Below are positions 26,735-35,481 of a stretch of DNA of 64,000 bases, piece after piece. A program made the position numbers and the translations under genes. Numbering within the stretch: the first letter of the stretch is position 1; each line of letters starts with the position of its first letter. Where the stretch lies: positions 94,902 to 158,901 of the forward strand of contig CAIVHB010000059.1 in NCBI GenBank assembly GCA_903905585.1, written 5' to 3'. A model generated the notes under the pieces. That model did no database searches and was not told the DNA's origin. It worked only from the letters and a program-made list of their open reading frames with translations. This DNA comes from an uncultured Ferrovum sp. GTDB taxonomy: Bacteria > Pseudomonadota > Gammaproteobacteria > Burkholderiales > Ferrovaceae.

Positions 26735-27478
26735 TTAATCCATGAACATGCCACCGTTTACGTGAAGCGTGCTGCCCGTAATATACCCTGCTTCGCCTGA
26801 AGCTAAAAACCGCACTGCAGCAGCGACATCCTCTACCTCACCCAGTCTGCCAAGCGGAATACCTGCAAGCAAGACCTCTTGCTGTTCAGGGGCCAATCCC
26901 TTGGTCATATCGGTATCAATAAATCCCGGGGCAACGCAATTCACGGTGATGTTACGACTTCCTAATTCCCTGGCTAGCGCACGGGTGAAGCCACCCATAC
27001 CCGCTTTGGCGGCCGCATAATTAGCTTGACCCGCATTTCCGCTAGAGCCCACCACAGAACTGATATTAATAATGCGCCCAAATCGCGCTTTCATCATATC
27101 CCGCACGACTGCCCGGGACAGAAGAAAAACGGATTTAAGATTCGTATCCATCACATCATCCCAGTCTTCATCTTTAAGACGCATCAATAAACCATCTCGG
27201 GTAATACCGGCATTATTCACTAGGATATGAATCCCCCCTTCTTTACCGCGCATCTCTTCAATAAATTCAAGAATGGAAGGGGCGTCATTGACATTGAGTT
27301 TGGCACCTCGTCCTTTCAATCCAGCACTGGTTAAATATTGAGTAATTGCTTCAGCGCCGCTCTCCGAAGTAGCGGTTCCTACCACTTGAGCACCCGATTT
27401 CGCCAAAGTCAAAGCGATAGCCTGACCAATTCCTCTGCTGGCACCCGTAACAAGCGCGATGTGGCCTTCTAAACTCAT
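26735..27478 (-). CDS. fabG: 3-oxoacyl-ACP reductase
   Basis: 247-aa NADPH-dependent short-chain dehydrogenase. Marks: VTGASRGIGQAIAL (nucleotide loop), LVNNAGITRDGLLMRL, SSVVGSSGNAGQANYAAAKAG with the Tyr-x3-Lys pair, and the C-terminal GSTLHVNGGMFMD. The ATG at 27478 overlaps the fabD stop (ATGA) and starts the protein as MSLEGHIAL, which fits the family better than a start 30 nt upstream. Confidence 0.95.
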   Translation of the reverse strand: MSLEGHIALVTGASRGIGQAIALTLAKSGAQVVGTATSESGAEAITQYLTSAGLKGRGAKLNVNDAPSILEFIEEMRGKEGGIHILVNNAGITRDGLLMRLKDEDWDDVMDTNLKSVFLLSRAVVRDMMKARFGRIINISSVVGSSGNAGQANYAAAKAGMGGFTRALARELGSRNITVNCVAPGFIDTDMTKGLAPEQQEVLLAGIPLGRLGEVEDVAAAVRFLASGEAGYITGSTLHVNGGMFMD

Positions 27479-28416
27479 GCTGCACTTCCTTGTAAAGTCG
27501 TCATCCATTGCTCGATTCCCGCCTGATCGTTCAAAGCAAATCCAACGAGGCGTTCATCAATACGTTTGCATAGTGGCGCCAACACTTTGCCTGGCCCACA
27601 TTCAGCAATCGCGGTAATACCTGCATCCGCCATACTGCGCACCACGCCTACCCAACGCACCGGCATAAATAGCTGCTGGGTCAGAGCCCGTTTAATCGCA
27701 GCAGGTTCATGGTGCGCTTGCATATCACAATTGTGCACAACCGGAATGTGCGGGGATTGAATCGCAATTGAACTAAGCATATCAGCTAAATGTTCTGAAG
27801 CCCCTCGCATCAAGCCACAGTGAGAAGGAACGCTCATGGCCAAAGCAATGGCTCGTTTTGCTCCTCGGGCTTTAGCCGCTTCGATCCCTCGCAGCACAGC
27901 CTCTTTGGTTCCTGCAATGACCACCTGTCCGGGTGAGTTGAAATTAGCCGCTTCCAACACCTCACCTTGGGCAGCTTCCGCGCAGGCAGCTTCAACCTCA
28001 CTATCCTCAAGACCTAAAATTGCCGCCATTCCTCCTGTTCCCTCAGGTACAGCTGCCTGCATGTGCTCTGCTCTAAAACGGGTAAGGTGCAACGCATCCT
28101 GAAAACTCAATACGCCTCCAGCAACTAAAGCAGCGTATTCACCCAAGCTGTGGCCCGCCAACATTGAAGGCACAGGTAAGTTTTGCGACAAACAATAGCG
28201 CCACACTGCGATATCTGCAGTCAGCATAAGGGGTTGAGTAATCACCGTCTTTGCCAAATCCTCTGCAGACCCATCCTGCGCTAAACGCCAATAGTCCTCT
28301 TTCAGGGTATCTGCAGCCTCTACAAAAGTCTGACGGATCACTTCATGATCACCATAGCCTGTCATCATGCCAACAGATTGCGACCCTTGACCGGGAAAAA
28401 CAAATGCAAACTTCAT
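27475..28416 (-). CDS. fabD: Malonyl-CoA:ACP transacylase
   Basis: 313-aa enzyme that loads malonate on ACP. Marks: FPGQGSQSVGM at the N-terminus, the nucleophile Ser90 in LAGHSLGEYAALVAGG, RAEHMQAA with the substrate Arg, SVPSHCGLM with the catalytic His. It overlaps fabG by 4 nt and follows fabH by 30 nt. Confidence 0.95.
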   Translation of the reverse strand: MKFAFVFPGQGSQSVGMMTGYGDHEVIRQTFVEAADTLKEDYWRLAQDGSAEDLAKTVITQPLMLTADIAVWRYCLSQNLPVPSMLAGHSLGEYAALVAGGVLSFQDALHLTRFRAEHMQAAVPEGTGGMAAILGLEDSEVEAACAEAAQGEVLEAANFNSPGQVVIAGTKEAVLRGIEAAKARGAKRAIALAMSVPSHCGLMRGASEHLADMLSSIAIQSPHIPVVHNCDMQAHHEPAAIKRALTQQLFMPVRWVGVVRSMADAGITAIAECGPGKVLAPLCKRIDERLVGFALNDQAGIEQWMTTLQGSAA

Positions 28417-28446
28417 ATTGATTCCTTCACTAAAAACCGCGCTGCA

Positions 28447-29409
28447 TCAGAAAACAAGTAAAGCAGAACCCCACGTAAACCCACCCCCCACCGCCGTCAA
28501 TAATAAACGTTGACCAGCTTGGATTCGCCCGTCACGCACCGCGACATCGAGTGCGAGCGGCACCGAGGCCGCAGAGGTATTGCCATGCTCACCCACTGTG
28601 ATGATGACCTTATCTTCCGGTAAACCTAATTTGCGTGCAGTGGATTGCAAAATTCGAATATTGGCTTGATGGGGAATCAACCAGTCAATTTGATCAATCG
28701 TCAGGTGATGGGTTTGCAAGGCTTCCCGACAGACTTCATCAAGTACTTTGACTGCAAATTTAAATACGGCCTGCCCATCCATATGAATGAATGGGGAGGC
28801 AGTTGAAAGTGCACCTTTAGAAACATTCCCCGGTACGCAAAGCATACCTGCGTGACTGCCATCAGCATGAAGATGCGAGGACAAAATGCCGGGGCGATCT
28901 GACATTGATAACACGACTGCACCCGCACCATCCCCAAACAGCACACAGGTAGTGCGATCGTTCCAATCAAGCAAATTAGAAAGTGTATCGGCACCTATCA
29001 CCAAAGCATGACGCACACCCCCTACCCGCATGAAACGCTCAGCCGTCGCGAGCCCATATAGAAAGCCCGTACAGACTGCCTGAATATCAAAAGCAATACA
29101 TCCCTTCACTCCCAGTGCGGCTTGCACTAAACACGCTGTACTGGGAAAAACCATATCGGGAGTGGTGGTTGCAACAATGATGAGGTCTAAATCTTCTGCT
29201 TGAATGCCCGCTGCAGCAAGAGCACTCCGTGCAGCACGCGTGGCTAAGACGGAGGTTGTTTCTTCTCCTGACGCAAGGAAACGCTGTCGAATTCCGGTTC
29301 GCTCACGAATCCATTCGTCACTCGTATCCACCGTGTTAGAGAGCTCAAGATTGGTCACGCAATGGGCTGGCAGAGCGCTTCCCGTTCCTGAAATACGAAT
29401 ATGATTCAT
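28447..29409 (-). CDS. fabH: Beta-ketoacyl-ACP synthase III
   Basis: 320-aa enzyme that starts fatty-acid chains from acetyl-CoA and malonyl-ACP. The triad is seen in [12 protein letters not shown] (Cys113), [11 protein letters not shown] (His) and [12 protein letters not shown] (Asn). The substrate-pocket motif [16 protein letters not shown] is present. It follows plsX after 12 nt. Confidence 0.95.
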   Translation of the reverse strand: MNHIRISGTGSALPAHCVTNLELSNTVDTSDEWIRERTGIRQRFLASGEETTSVLATRAARSALAAAGIQAEDLDLIIVATTTPDMVFPSTACLVQAALGVKGCIAFDIQAVCTGFLYGLATAERFMRVGGVRHALVIGADTLSNLLDWNDRTTCVLFGDGAGAVVLSMSDRPGILSSHLHADGSHAGMLCVPGNVSKGALSTASPFIHMDGQAVFKFAVKVLDEVCREALQTHHLTIDQIDWLIPHQANIRILQSTARKLGLPEDKVIITVGEHGNTSAASVPLALDVAVRDGRIQAGQRLLLTAVGGGFTWGSALLVF

Positions 29410-29421
29410 CGAAAATCCCTT

Positions 29422-30474
29422 TTACTGAGCATCCATAACCGGCTCAGTTGAAATCAGGCCCAAAGCCGCATTGGCTCTAGCCATATCGGAGGCAATGCGC
29501 TCTAATAAACCACTCGAGGCGGTGCGATAAGCGACTTCAAGCGCGCATTTAAAGGCAAAGCGATCTGCCGAACCATGGCTTTTAATCACGATTCCCCTGA
29601 GGCCAAGCAGGTTCGCACCATTGTACTGACGACCATCTAAGCGACGTTTAATTGCCTTTAAAACTGGCATCGCAAGCAAGGCCATCCATTTAGAAACAAC
29701 AGAACGACCAAACTCTTCTTTCAAAATTCCTGAAATCATTCGCGCCAAACCTTCACTGGTTTTGAGCGCAATATTCCCAACAAATCCATCGCAGACAATC
29801 ACATCTGCTTTATCTTTAAATAGATCATCACCCTCAATATTACCGATGAAATGAAGAGGGGAAGCACTGAGTAGCGCCCATGCCTTGCGCACGACCTCGC
29901 CCCCTTTACCTTCTTCATGCCCAATATTTAATAAGCCCACCCGAGGTTGATCTTTGTGATCCACCGCTGAAGAGAGTAGTGAGCCCATCACACCAAATTG
30001 CAGCAGATGTTCAGGCGTGCAATCCACATTGGCGCCCAGATCGAGCATGTAGTGATGACCGTATTGAGTTGGAATAATCGTTGCAATAGCAGGGCGATCA
30101 ATTCCAGGAAGTGTCTTCAGCACAAATTTAGCCATAGCCATCAGTGCGCCCGTATTCCCAGCGCTCACGCAACATCCAGCAGATCCCTCCTTAACGAGGT
30201 TAATCGCTATGCGCATAGAAGATTTTTTCTTGTGCTTTAAAGCAAGCGCAGGGGATTCATCCATTGATACCGTTTCTTCGGCATGGACGATTTCAATACG
30301 ATCAAGGTGAGAAGAACGATGTTTGGCGAGTTCTTTTTCAATAACGGCTTGTTGCCCAACCAGAACCATGACGGCATCGTCATGTGATTGCAAAAACTCT
30401 AAGCAAGCCGGAACGGTCACAGACGGACCGTGGTCCCCCCCCATCACATCAACAGCCAGCTTGGTCTGGACCAA
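29422..30474 (-). CDS. plsX: Phosphate acyltransferase PlsX
   Basis: 350-aa enzyme making acyl-phosphate from acyl-ACP, the first step to phosphatidic acid with PlsY. Marks: [56 protein letters not shown] and [12 protein letters not shown]. No ATG or GTG fits the family start; the first codon appears to be TTG at 30474. It lies 38 nt after rpmF. Confidence 0.93.
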   Translation of the reverse strand: MVQTKLAVDVMGGDHGPSVTVPACLEFLQSHDDAVMVLVGQQAVIEKELAKHRSSHLDRIEIVHAEETVSMDESPALALKHKKKSSMRIAINLVKEGSAGCCVSAGNTGALMAMAKFVLKTLPGIDRPAIATIIPTQYGHHYMLDLGANVDCTPEHLLQFGVMGSLLSSAVDHKDQPRVGLLNIGHEEGKGGEVVRKAWALLSASPLHFIGNIEGDDLFKDKADVIVCDGFVGNIALKTSEGLARMISGILKEEFGRSVVSKWMALLAMPVLKAIKRRLDGRQYNGANLLGLRGIVIKSHGSADRFAFKCALEVAYRTASSGLLERIASDMARANAALGLISTEPVMDAQ

Positions 30475-30512
30475 AATTAAACTGCTAAGGACTTGAGGGG
30501 GGCAAAGAGACT

Positions 30513-30692
30513 TTAGTCGCCTTTGGTACGCACTACTTTACGACCACGATAAAAGCCATTGGGGCTAATGTGGTGGCGCAGATGCGTTTCACCAGTGGTA
30601 GGTTCGGTAGCCAAAGGAACAGTGGTCAAGAAATCGTGTGAACGATGCATACCACGCTTAGACGGTGATTTTTTGTTCTGCTGAACTGCCAT
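30513..30692 (-). CDS. rpmF: 50S ribosomal protein L32
   Basis: 59-aa basic ribosomal protein, too short for usual cut-offs. It starts [20 protein letters not shown] and ends [11 protein letters not shown], with [19 protein letters not shown] in the middle. It is the Cys-free type, without a zinc ribbon, as in E. coli. It lies between yceD and plsX as in most proteobacteria, with a GGAGT site before the ATG. Confidence 0.95.
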   Translation of the reverse strand: MAVQQNKKSPSKRGMHRSHDFLTTVPLATEPTTGETHLRHHISPNGFYRGRKVVRTKGD

Positions 30693-30752
30693 TTCAAAAC
30701 TCCTTAAAAAAACATCAAAATTGCGATTTCAAACACATGAGAAGTTCTTGCT

Positions 30753-31262
30753 TCAGGAATTTCTCAACCTGCTTAACATCGCAAAGGGTGAAGGCTTTAA
30801 TTCAAGCTCACCCTCCTCTTCTTGCGCCTCAATGGAAGCGTGACAACTTTCTGTATCGTGCAGCGGCATCATAGGAAGCGCCAACAACAATTCTTCTTCT
30901 ACCAGTGCCAAGGCATCCATCTCACCTGTGACAACCATACAATCAATATCGTCTTCCTCATCTTCAAGCTCAGGAAGAGAGGCTTCATTTTTGAACAAGG
31001 CAAAACGCCTGGTTTCATTCAATTCATATTCTATCGGCCCCAGGCAGCGCTGACATTTCAACACCAAATGAGCGGATAATTCTAAAAGCAGTTTCACGCT
31101 TTGATGAGCGTCCCGCGATGCGGACAACTGCCAAGCCACGTCACCTGCCTGCTCCGCCAAGCGATCCGAAAGCCCCTCAAAATGGGCGACTGACGCGCTT
31201 CTTTTCATGACGTCACCGCTTTGAATCAAATGCTCAGGATCGAAGTGATTTTTCTCAGACAT
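30753..31262 (-). CDS. yceD: YceD/DUF177 large ribosomal RNA accumulation protein
   Basis: 169-aa acidic protein of the DUF177 family, linked to 23S rRNA accumulation. Marks are the LVLKCQRCLGPIEYEL pair of Cys at about residues 68-71 and the acidic stretch LPELEDEEDDIDCMV, then EEELLLALPMMPLHD. The ATG at 31262 is preferred to a GTG 18 nt upstream. First gene of the leftward rpmF-plsX-fab operon; divergent from maf. Confidence 0.88.
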   Translation of the reverse strand: MSEKNHFDPEHLIQSGDVMKRSASVAHFEGLSDRLAEQAGDVAWQLSASRDAHQSVKLLLELSAHLVLKCQRCLGPIEYELNETRRFALFKNEASLPELEDEEDDIDCMVVTGEMDALALVEEELLLALPMMPLHDTESCHASIEAQEEEGELELKPSPFAMLSRLRNS

Positions 31263-31364
31263 AAGCCCGTTAACATCCACCCAAACATAAGCCCAATAAT
31301 ATAACTCGAATCACCACGAAATGTCAAAAATAGTACGCGTATTCAAATGGTTCAGACGATTAAG

Positions 31365-31380
31365 CTGCTATGCTTAGCAG
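31365..31380 (+). promoter_or_regulatory. Hairpin touching the maf start codon
   Basis: CTGCTA-TGCT-TAGCAG, a perfect 6-bp stem with a 4-nt loop, ends at the base before the maf ATG and occupies the place of a Shine-Dalgarno. It could restrict translation of maf. Confidence 0.35.
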
Positions 31381-31962
31381 ATGAATCCACTGATTATTCT
31401 TGCCTCTAGCTCTTCGTATCGTGCTGAATTACTGAGGCGACTTGACCTGAGCTTCACCCAAGAGCGCCCTGACGTTGACGAAACCGCCCTCTCTACAGAA
31501 AGCCCGCGCGAAACCGCATTGCGCCTTGCTGAAACAAAAGCCAAGCGCGTTGCTGTGCGACATCCTGGCGCTATTGTAATTGGAAGCGACCAATTGGCTA
31601 GCCTAGACGGTGAAGCGCTTGGTAAGCCAGGAACGCTTGAAAAGGCACGTCAGCAGCTGGCCCGACTCAGTGGCAAAGTGGTCACCTTTCACACCGCAGT
31701 ATGCGTGATCGATACTCGAAACGCGCATTGCCACGTCCATGAAATTCCCTGTGAGGTTGCTTACCGCGTTCTGACTCCCCATCAAATTGATTCCTATTTA
31801 AGCCGCGAACCTGCCCTAGATTGTGCGGGGGCCGCCAAGATTGAAGCGCTTGGCATTAGCCTTACGCGCTATGTTCGCTGTGATGACCCCACCGCTCTCA
31901 TTGGATTACCTTTAATCACCGTTATCGATTTGCTGAGCCAATGCGGAGTTGCCATTCCATGA
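31381..31962 (+). CDS. maf: Maf-family nucleotide pyrophosphatase (YceF type)
   Basis: 193-aa enzyme that hydrolyses modified nucleotides; the YceF subgroup prefers 7-methyl-GTP. Marks: ILASSSSYRAELLRRL at the N-terminus, RPDVDETAL, IGSDQLASLDGEALGKPG with the catalytic Asp, and CAGAAKIEALG. GSDQLA is typical of the YceF group; YhdE-type proteins have a different motif (AADT). It is divergent from yceD and overlaps the next gene by 4 nt. There is no recognisable ribosome-binding site, but a hairpin abuts the ATG. Confidence 0.9.
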   Translation: MNPLIILASSSSYRAELLRRLDLSFTQERPDVDETALSTESPRETALRLAETKAKRVAVRHPGAIVIGSDQLASLDGEALGKPGTLEKARQQLARLSGKVVTFHTAVCVIDTRNAHCHVHEIPCEVAYRVLTPHQIDSYLSREPALDCAGAAKIEALGISLTRYVRCDDPTALIGLPLITVIDLLSQCGVAIP

Positions 31963-32801
31963 GCACGTTCGGAACACTTCATCTCATTCCGGTTCCCATT
32001 GCTGAGAACTATCAAGCACAAGATCTACTGAATGTTCTCCCTCCTCGCACCTTGCTGGCTACCCGCGCGCTCACGCACTTTATCGTTGAAAACGCAAAAT
32101 CCGCGCGGCAAGCACTCAAAGCCATCGAACATCCAGTGGCGATTCAACACATCAGCGTCCATGAACTCCCTGTCAGAAAAGGTAGCGAACCTTTGAATGA
32201 AGGCGAACTCATGTTGCTCCTTTCCCCTTTACTGTCAGGTCAATCGATAGGAGTCATGTCTGAATCGGGCTGCCCGGGCATGGCCGATCCGGGTGCTGAG
32301 CTCGCCGCTTGGGCTCACTCAAGAGGCATTGCTGTCGTCAGCCACATCGGGCCTTCTAGTGTGCTACTAGCCCTGATGGCCTCTGGCTTACAAGGCCAGC
32401 GTTTTGCCTTTAATGGCTACCTGCCTGTGCAAACCGAGGCGCGCACGCAAGCGCTACGACATTTGGAAATGCGCTCAGCCAGAGAAAATATGACTCAACT
32501 CTTTATCGAGACCCCATATCGTAATGAAGTCATGTTGAATGCGCTTTTGCATACTTTAAACGATCACACCAAACTCACGATTGCAGCGCACTTAACTGCA
32601 ACAGGAGAAATGCTTCGCACGCAAACGATAGAACAATGGAAAGCCGTTCCCTACACCATCGCGCGCGTTCCTACGGTATTTGCGTTACTCGCCGAGCCTA
32701 TCCTTACCCCCACCCACAACGTCTACCCCAAGAACCATCAGGGAAAACGCCCCTTTAGCTCAAAAAAACCGCCTACTGCAAACCGAAATAAGAACGGGTA
32801 A
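31959..32801 (+). CDS. RsmI-like SAM-dependent methyltransferase (tetrapyrrole methylase fold)
   Basis: 280-aa member of the RsmI/YraL branch of the tetrapyrrole-methylase superfamily. Marks: GTLHLIPVPIAENY at the start, GVMSESGCPGMADPGAEL (SAM-binding loop), IGPSSVLLALMASGLQGQRFAFNGYLP, and FIETPYRNEVML. Compared with true RsmI (which has P-T-P-I-G-N-L and RAIEVL), the N-terminal loop is changed to PVPIAEN, so this is the betaproteobacterial paralogue found beside maf; its target is not known to me. The ATG overlaps the maf stop (ATGA). Its last 29 nt overlap the end of sppA on the other strand. Confidence 0.85.
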   Translation: MSTFGTLHLIPVPIAENYQAQDLLNVLPPRTLLATRALTHFIVENAKSARQALKAIEHPVAIQHISVHELPVRKGSEPLNEGELMLLLSPLLSGQSIGVMSESGCPGMADPGAELAAWAHSRGIAVVSHIGPSSVLLALMASGLQGQRFAFNGYLPVQTEARTQALRHLEMRSARENMTQLFIETPYRNEVMLNALLHTLNDHTKLTIAAHLTATGEMLRTQTIEQWKAVPYTIARVPTVFALLAEPILTPTHNVYPKNHQGKRPFSSKKPPTANRNKNG

Positions 32802-33741
32802 GCCAGGTTCCTGCAGCTTCTGTAGCCCCTGCCCCAATCTTTTTAGCCAAGCGCTCAGCAATATTGTCTTTGGTCGTGAAGTCAACAATCTCTGGGGCCT
32901 TAATAATCTCGCGAGCCACATAGTCTGCGCTGCCCATTGCATCAGCCAAACCAAGCTTCACTCCCTCTTCGCCACTCCATACCAAACCGGAGAACATATC
33001 AGGCGTTTCGTGCAGGCGATCCCCCCTTCCTGATTTCACGACTGTGATGAATTGTTGATGCACTTGATCCAGCATCGCTTTAGCCTGCTGAACATGTTCA
33101 GGCTTAAGAGGGGCAAAAGGATCAAGGAAATTTTTATTATCACCCGCATGCAGTGAACGTCGCTCAACACCTAGCTTTTCCATTAAACCAGTAAAGCCAA
33201 AACCATCCATGATCACGCCTATAGAGCCAATCAAACTGGCTTTATCGACGAAAATTTTATCCGTTGCCACTGCAACATAATAACCACCTGAAGCACAAAT
33301 ATCCGTCACCACGGCGTAGATGGGAATGGTGGGATACAGTTTACGTAAACGCTTGATCTCATCATTCATGTAACCCGCTTGAACAGGACTTCCACCAGGG
33401 CTATTGATACGCAGAATGACGCCAGCGGTATTCTTATCTTTAAACGCCTGGAGCAGTGAGGCATTAATCTTTTCAGCCGAGGCACTGCCATCTGAATCAA
33501 TGACACCCTTAAGATCGATCAAGGCAGTGTGAGGACCTGAGGTTTGCAGACCATCCCCACTAGAGAACCAACCAGACACAGCAAACAAGGTTAGGAACAA
33601 ATACAAAAAAATAAGGCCTTTAAAAAAATTTCCCCATTTTCTAGACCGACGCTGCTCTGTTAGGGTGGCGTGGAGTAATTTTTCTAGCGCTTCACGTTCC
33701 CACATATCGGGTGAGGAGTCAGGCTGCTTTAAATCAGTCAT
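32773..33741 (-). CDS. sppA: Signal peptide peptidase SppA, short form (S49)
   Basis: 322-aa membrane protease that degrades cleaved signal peptides. One helix at about residues 38-62, then the S49 domain: NSPGGSPVQAGY, the nucleophile Ser in DICASGGYYVAVA, SLIGSIGVIMDGF, and the general-base Lys in AGDNKNFLDPF. This is the short single-domain type, not the long two-domain E. coli form. It lies 35 nt downstream of the Rieske gene. Confidence 0.9.
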   Translation of the reverse strand: MTDLKQPDSSPDMWEREALEKLLHATLTEQRRSRKWGNFFKGLIFLYLFLTLFAVSGWFSSGDGLQTSGPHTALIDLKGVIDSDGSASAEKINASLLQAFKDKNTAGVILRINSPGGSPVQAGYMNDEIKRLRKLYPTIPIYAVVTDICASGGYYVAVATDKIFVDKASLIGSIGVIMDGFGFTGLMEKLGVERRSLHAGDNKNFLDPFAPLKPEHVQQAKAMLDQVHQQFITVVKSGRGDRLHETPDMFSGLVWSGEEGVKLGLADAMGSADYVAREIIKAPEIVDFTTKDNIAERLAKKIGAGATEAAGTWLTRSYFGLQ

Positions 33742-33776
33742 TCGAAAATCCTTTTAGTTTGCTTGGCATCATTACA

Positions 33777-34106
33777 TTACTCAGCCAATTTTACGCTTCC
33801 GTCGGCTTCTATAACCGAAATAGATTGCAAGCTTGCCCCTTTGCAAGGGCCCATCACGCAAAGACCTGTTTCAGGCTTAAACAGCGCCCCGTGCGTTGCA
33901 CAGATTAAATACTCTGCGTCGCCATCTAATACCTCGCCCGGTTCCCAATCTAATTCTGTTCCACGATGTGGGCAACGATTTTGGTAGGCATAAACCTTTC
34001 CATCATATCGAATCGCAAAGGCCGGCAGTGCAAGATCAGAATGTTCAAATCTCACCGAGAGGCCTTTTTCAACGAGCATTTCTGATGTGCAGATGCGCTG
34101 AGACAT
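33777..34106 (-). CDS. Rieske [2Fe-2S] domain protein
   Basis: 109-aa soluble ferredoxin-like protein consisting of one Rieske domain. The cluster ligands are in CPHRGTELDW (Cys and His) and CATHGALFKPETGLC (Cys and His). No membrane helix or partner oxygenase gene is nearby. Genes of this type occupy the same place between rluC and sppA in many betaproteobacteria. Partner and role unknown. Confidence 0.85.
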   Translation of the reverse strand: MSQRICTSEMLVEKGLSVRFEHSDLALPAFAIRYDGKVYAYQNRCPHRGTELDWEPGEVLDGDAEYLICATHGALFKPETGLCVMGPCKGASLQSISVIEADGSVKLAE

Positions 34107-34142
34107 GAACGTATTTTCTCAATGATTTTATAAATAAAACAT

Positions 34143-35111
34143 CTATTTTTCTGCTAAGGGACGCAGCGTATCAATAAATTCAGCCAACTCTTCAGGAATT
34201 GGGCTTTCTACCCGAACGCGTTCACCAGAAACAGGGTGCTCAAATTCAAGTTGCGCTGCATGAAGAAACATCCGGCGCAAACCTTTTTTAGAGAGTTCCT
34301 TATTCCAAGCAAAGTCACCATACTTATCATCACCCGCAATGGGGTGACCGAGGTGACATAAATGCACACGAATCTGATGCGTCCGTCCGGTCAGTAACTG
34401 AGCTTCAAGCAGAGTCGCTTCTTCAAACTGCCTATGTCGATGAAAAATAGTTTCAGCAGTTTGTCCTTCCGGATCCACCACCACTCTTCGATCGCCTTCG
34501 GCTGTGATGTATTTGTAGAGAGGGGCTTTAACCTTACGCTTGGCATCCTTAAATTGACCTTGAGCCAAAGCAAAATAGCGTTTATCCGTTGTACCTGCGC
34601 GCAATTGATCGTGCAGGTGTACTAGGGCGCTTCTTTTTTTGGCAATCACCAAAACACCTGATGTTTCGCGATCAAGTCTATGAACAAGCTCTAAAAACTT
34701 AGCTTGCGGACGCTCAGCCCTAAGCCGCTCAATCACCCCAGAACTCACCCCGCTCCCCCCATGCACGGCAACCCCAGCCGGCTTATCAATCACGAGAAGG
34801 CCCTCATCTTCAAACAAGGCCCGGCGAGACAGCCCCGTACTAGAAGGAGCAGCCGGAACATCTGAGATCGCGACGCGAACAGGCGGGATTCTGATCTTAT
34901 CTCCGGCGATAAGCTTGTAAGTCGCATCGATTCTCTTGCTATTCACGCGTACTTCGCCACTGCGAAGAATGCGATACACGTGCGACTTCGGCACTCCCTT
35001 CAAAACACGCATCAGGAAGTTGTCAATTCTTTGCCCCGCCTGCTCTTCATCTACCTCTTGCCAAGCGACTGCAGGGGAGTCTACACGGAGGCCTTTGCCT
35101 AAGTCTTTCAT
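34143..35111 (-). CDS. rluC: 23S rRNA pseudouridine synthase RluC
   Basis: 322-aa RluA-family enzyme that makes pseudouridines at 955, 2504 and 2580 of 23S rRNA. An S4 domain lies at about residues 22-85 (GQRIDNFLMRVLKGVPKSHVYRIL in part), then the catalytic Asp in LVHRLDRETSGVLVIAK, and LLTGRTHQIRVHL. The ATG at 35111 gives the family start; longer versions upstream have no S4-like content. It is divergent from rne, a conserved arrangement. The HAD-phosphatase gene often found just downstream is absent. Confidence 0.93.
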   Translation of the reverse strand: MKDLGKGLRVDSPAVAWQEVDEEQAGQRIDNFLMRVLKGVPKSHVYRILRSGEVRVNSKRIDATYKLIAGDKIRIPPVRVAISDVPAAPSSTGLSRRALFEDEGLLVIDKPAGVAVHGGSGVSSGVIERLRAERPQAKFLELVHRLDRETSGVLVIAKKRSALVHLHDQLRAGTTDKRYFALAQGQFKDAKRKVKAPLYKYITAEGDRRVVVDPEGQTAETIFHRHRQFEEATLLEAQLLTGRTHQIRVHLCHLGHPIAGDDKYGDFAWNKELSKKGLRRMFLHAAQLEFEHPVSGERVRVESPIPEELAEFIDTLRPLAEK

Positions 35112-35481
35112 ATGTCTTATGATATAGAGACTTGGAAGTAATTGGGCCAAACTGACTTGAGTTAAAGTTTGATCACCGAACGGCGCCATAGGCCCCGTGG
35201 TACTTCCAGTGGGCTGCGCGCCCTTATCCCGGTTATCTCGCTCACCGTAAAAGTAGCGATGGTAGTAGAAATGCGCGCCACTGGCACCCAGACAAATGAG
35301 CATGACGCCCCAAAGAGGCGGCGTGCAGTCTTAGAAGAATATGAAAACCGGCTTTTGCCATTCGACTTTTTGCGATCAACCGAAAGGTCTTATAACACCG
35401 CCCCGACGATTGTCCGGGTTGGTGGGTGTACGTTAGTACCGGTCATTCAGTTCCCGCTATCAGGCGCGCGGGAGGATTTGC
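35112..35481 (+). promoter_or_regulatory. rluC-rne divergent region with probable rne leader
   Basis: 370 nt without a credible gene, holding promoters for rluC (leftward) and rne (rightward). Near its right end is an imperfect stem-loop: CACCGCCCCGAC (35396-35407) with GTCCGGGTTGGTG (35412-35424), GATT loop. A TATAAC at 35391-35396 could be a -10. A GGGAGG site at 35470 serves rne. In E. coli a 361-nt rne leader lets RNase E lower its own mRNA; a similar role here is inference from position and length. Confidence 0.45.

Noticed and set aside
35112..35303. N-terminal extension of rluC
   Set aside because: The extra 64 residues match nothing in the family; the ATG at 35111 gives the standard start.
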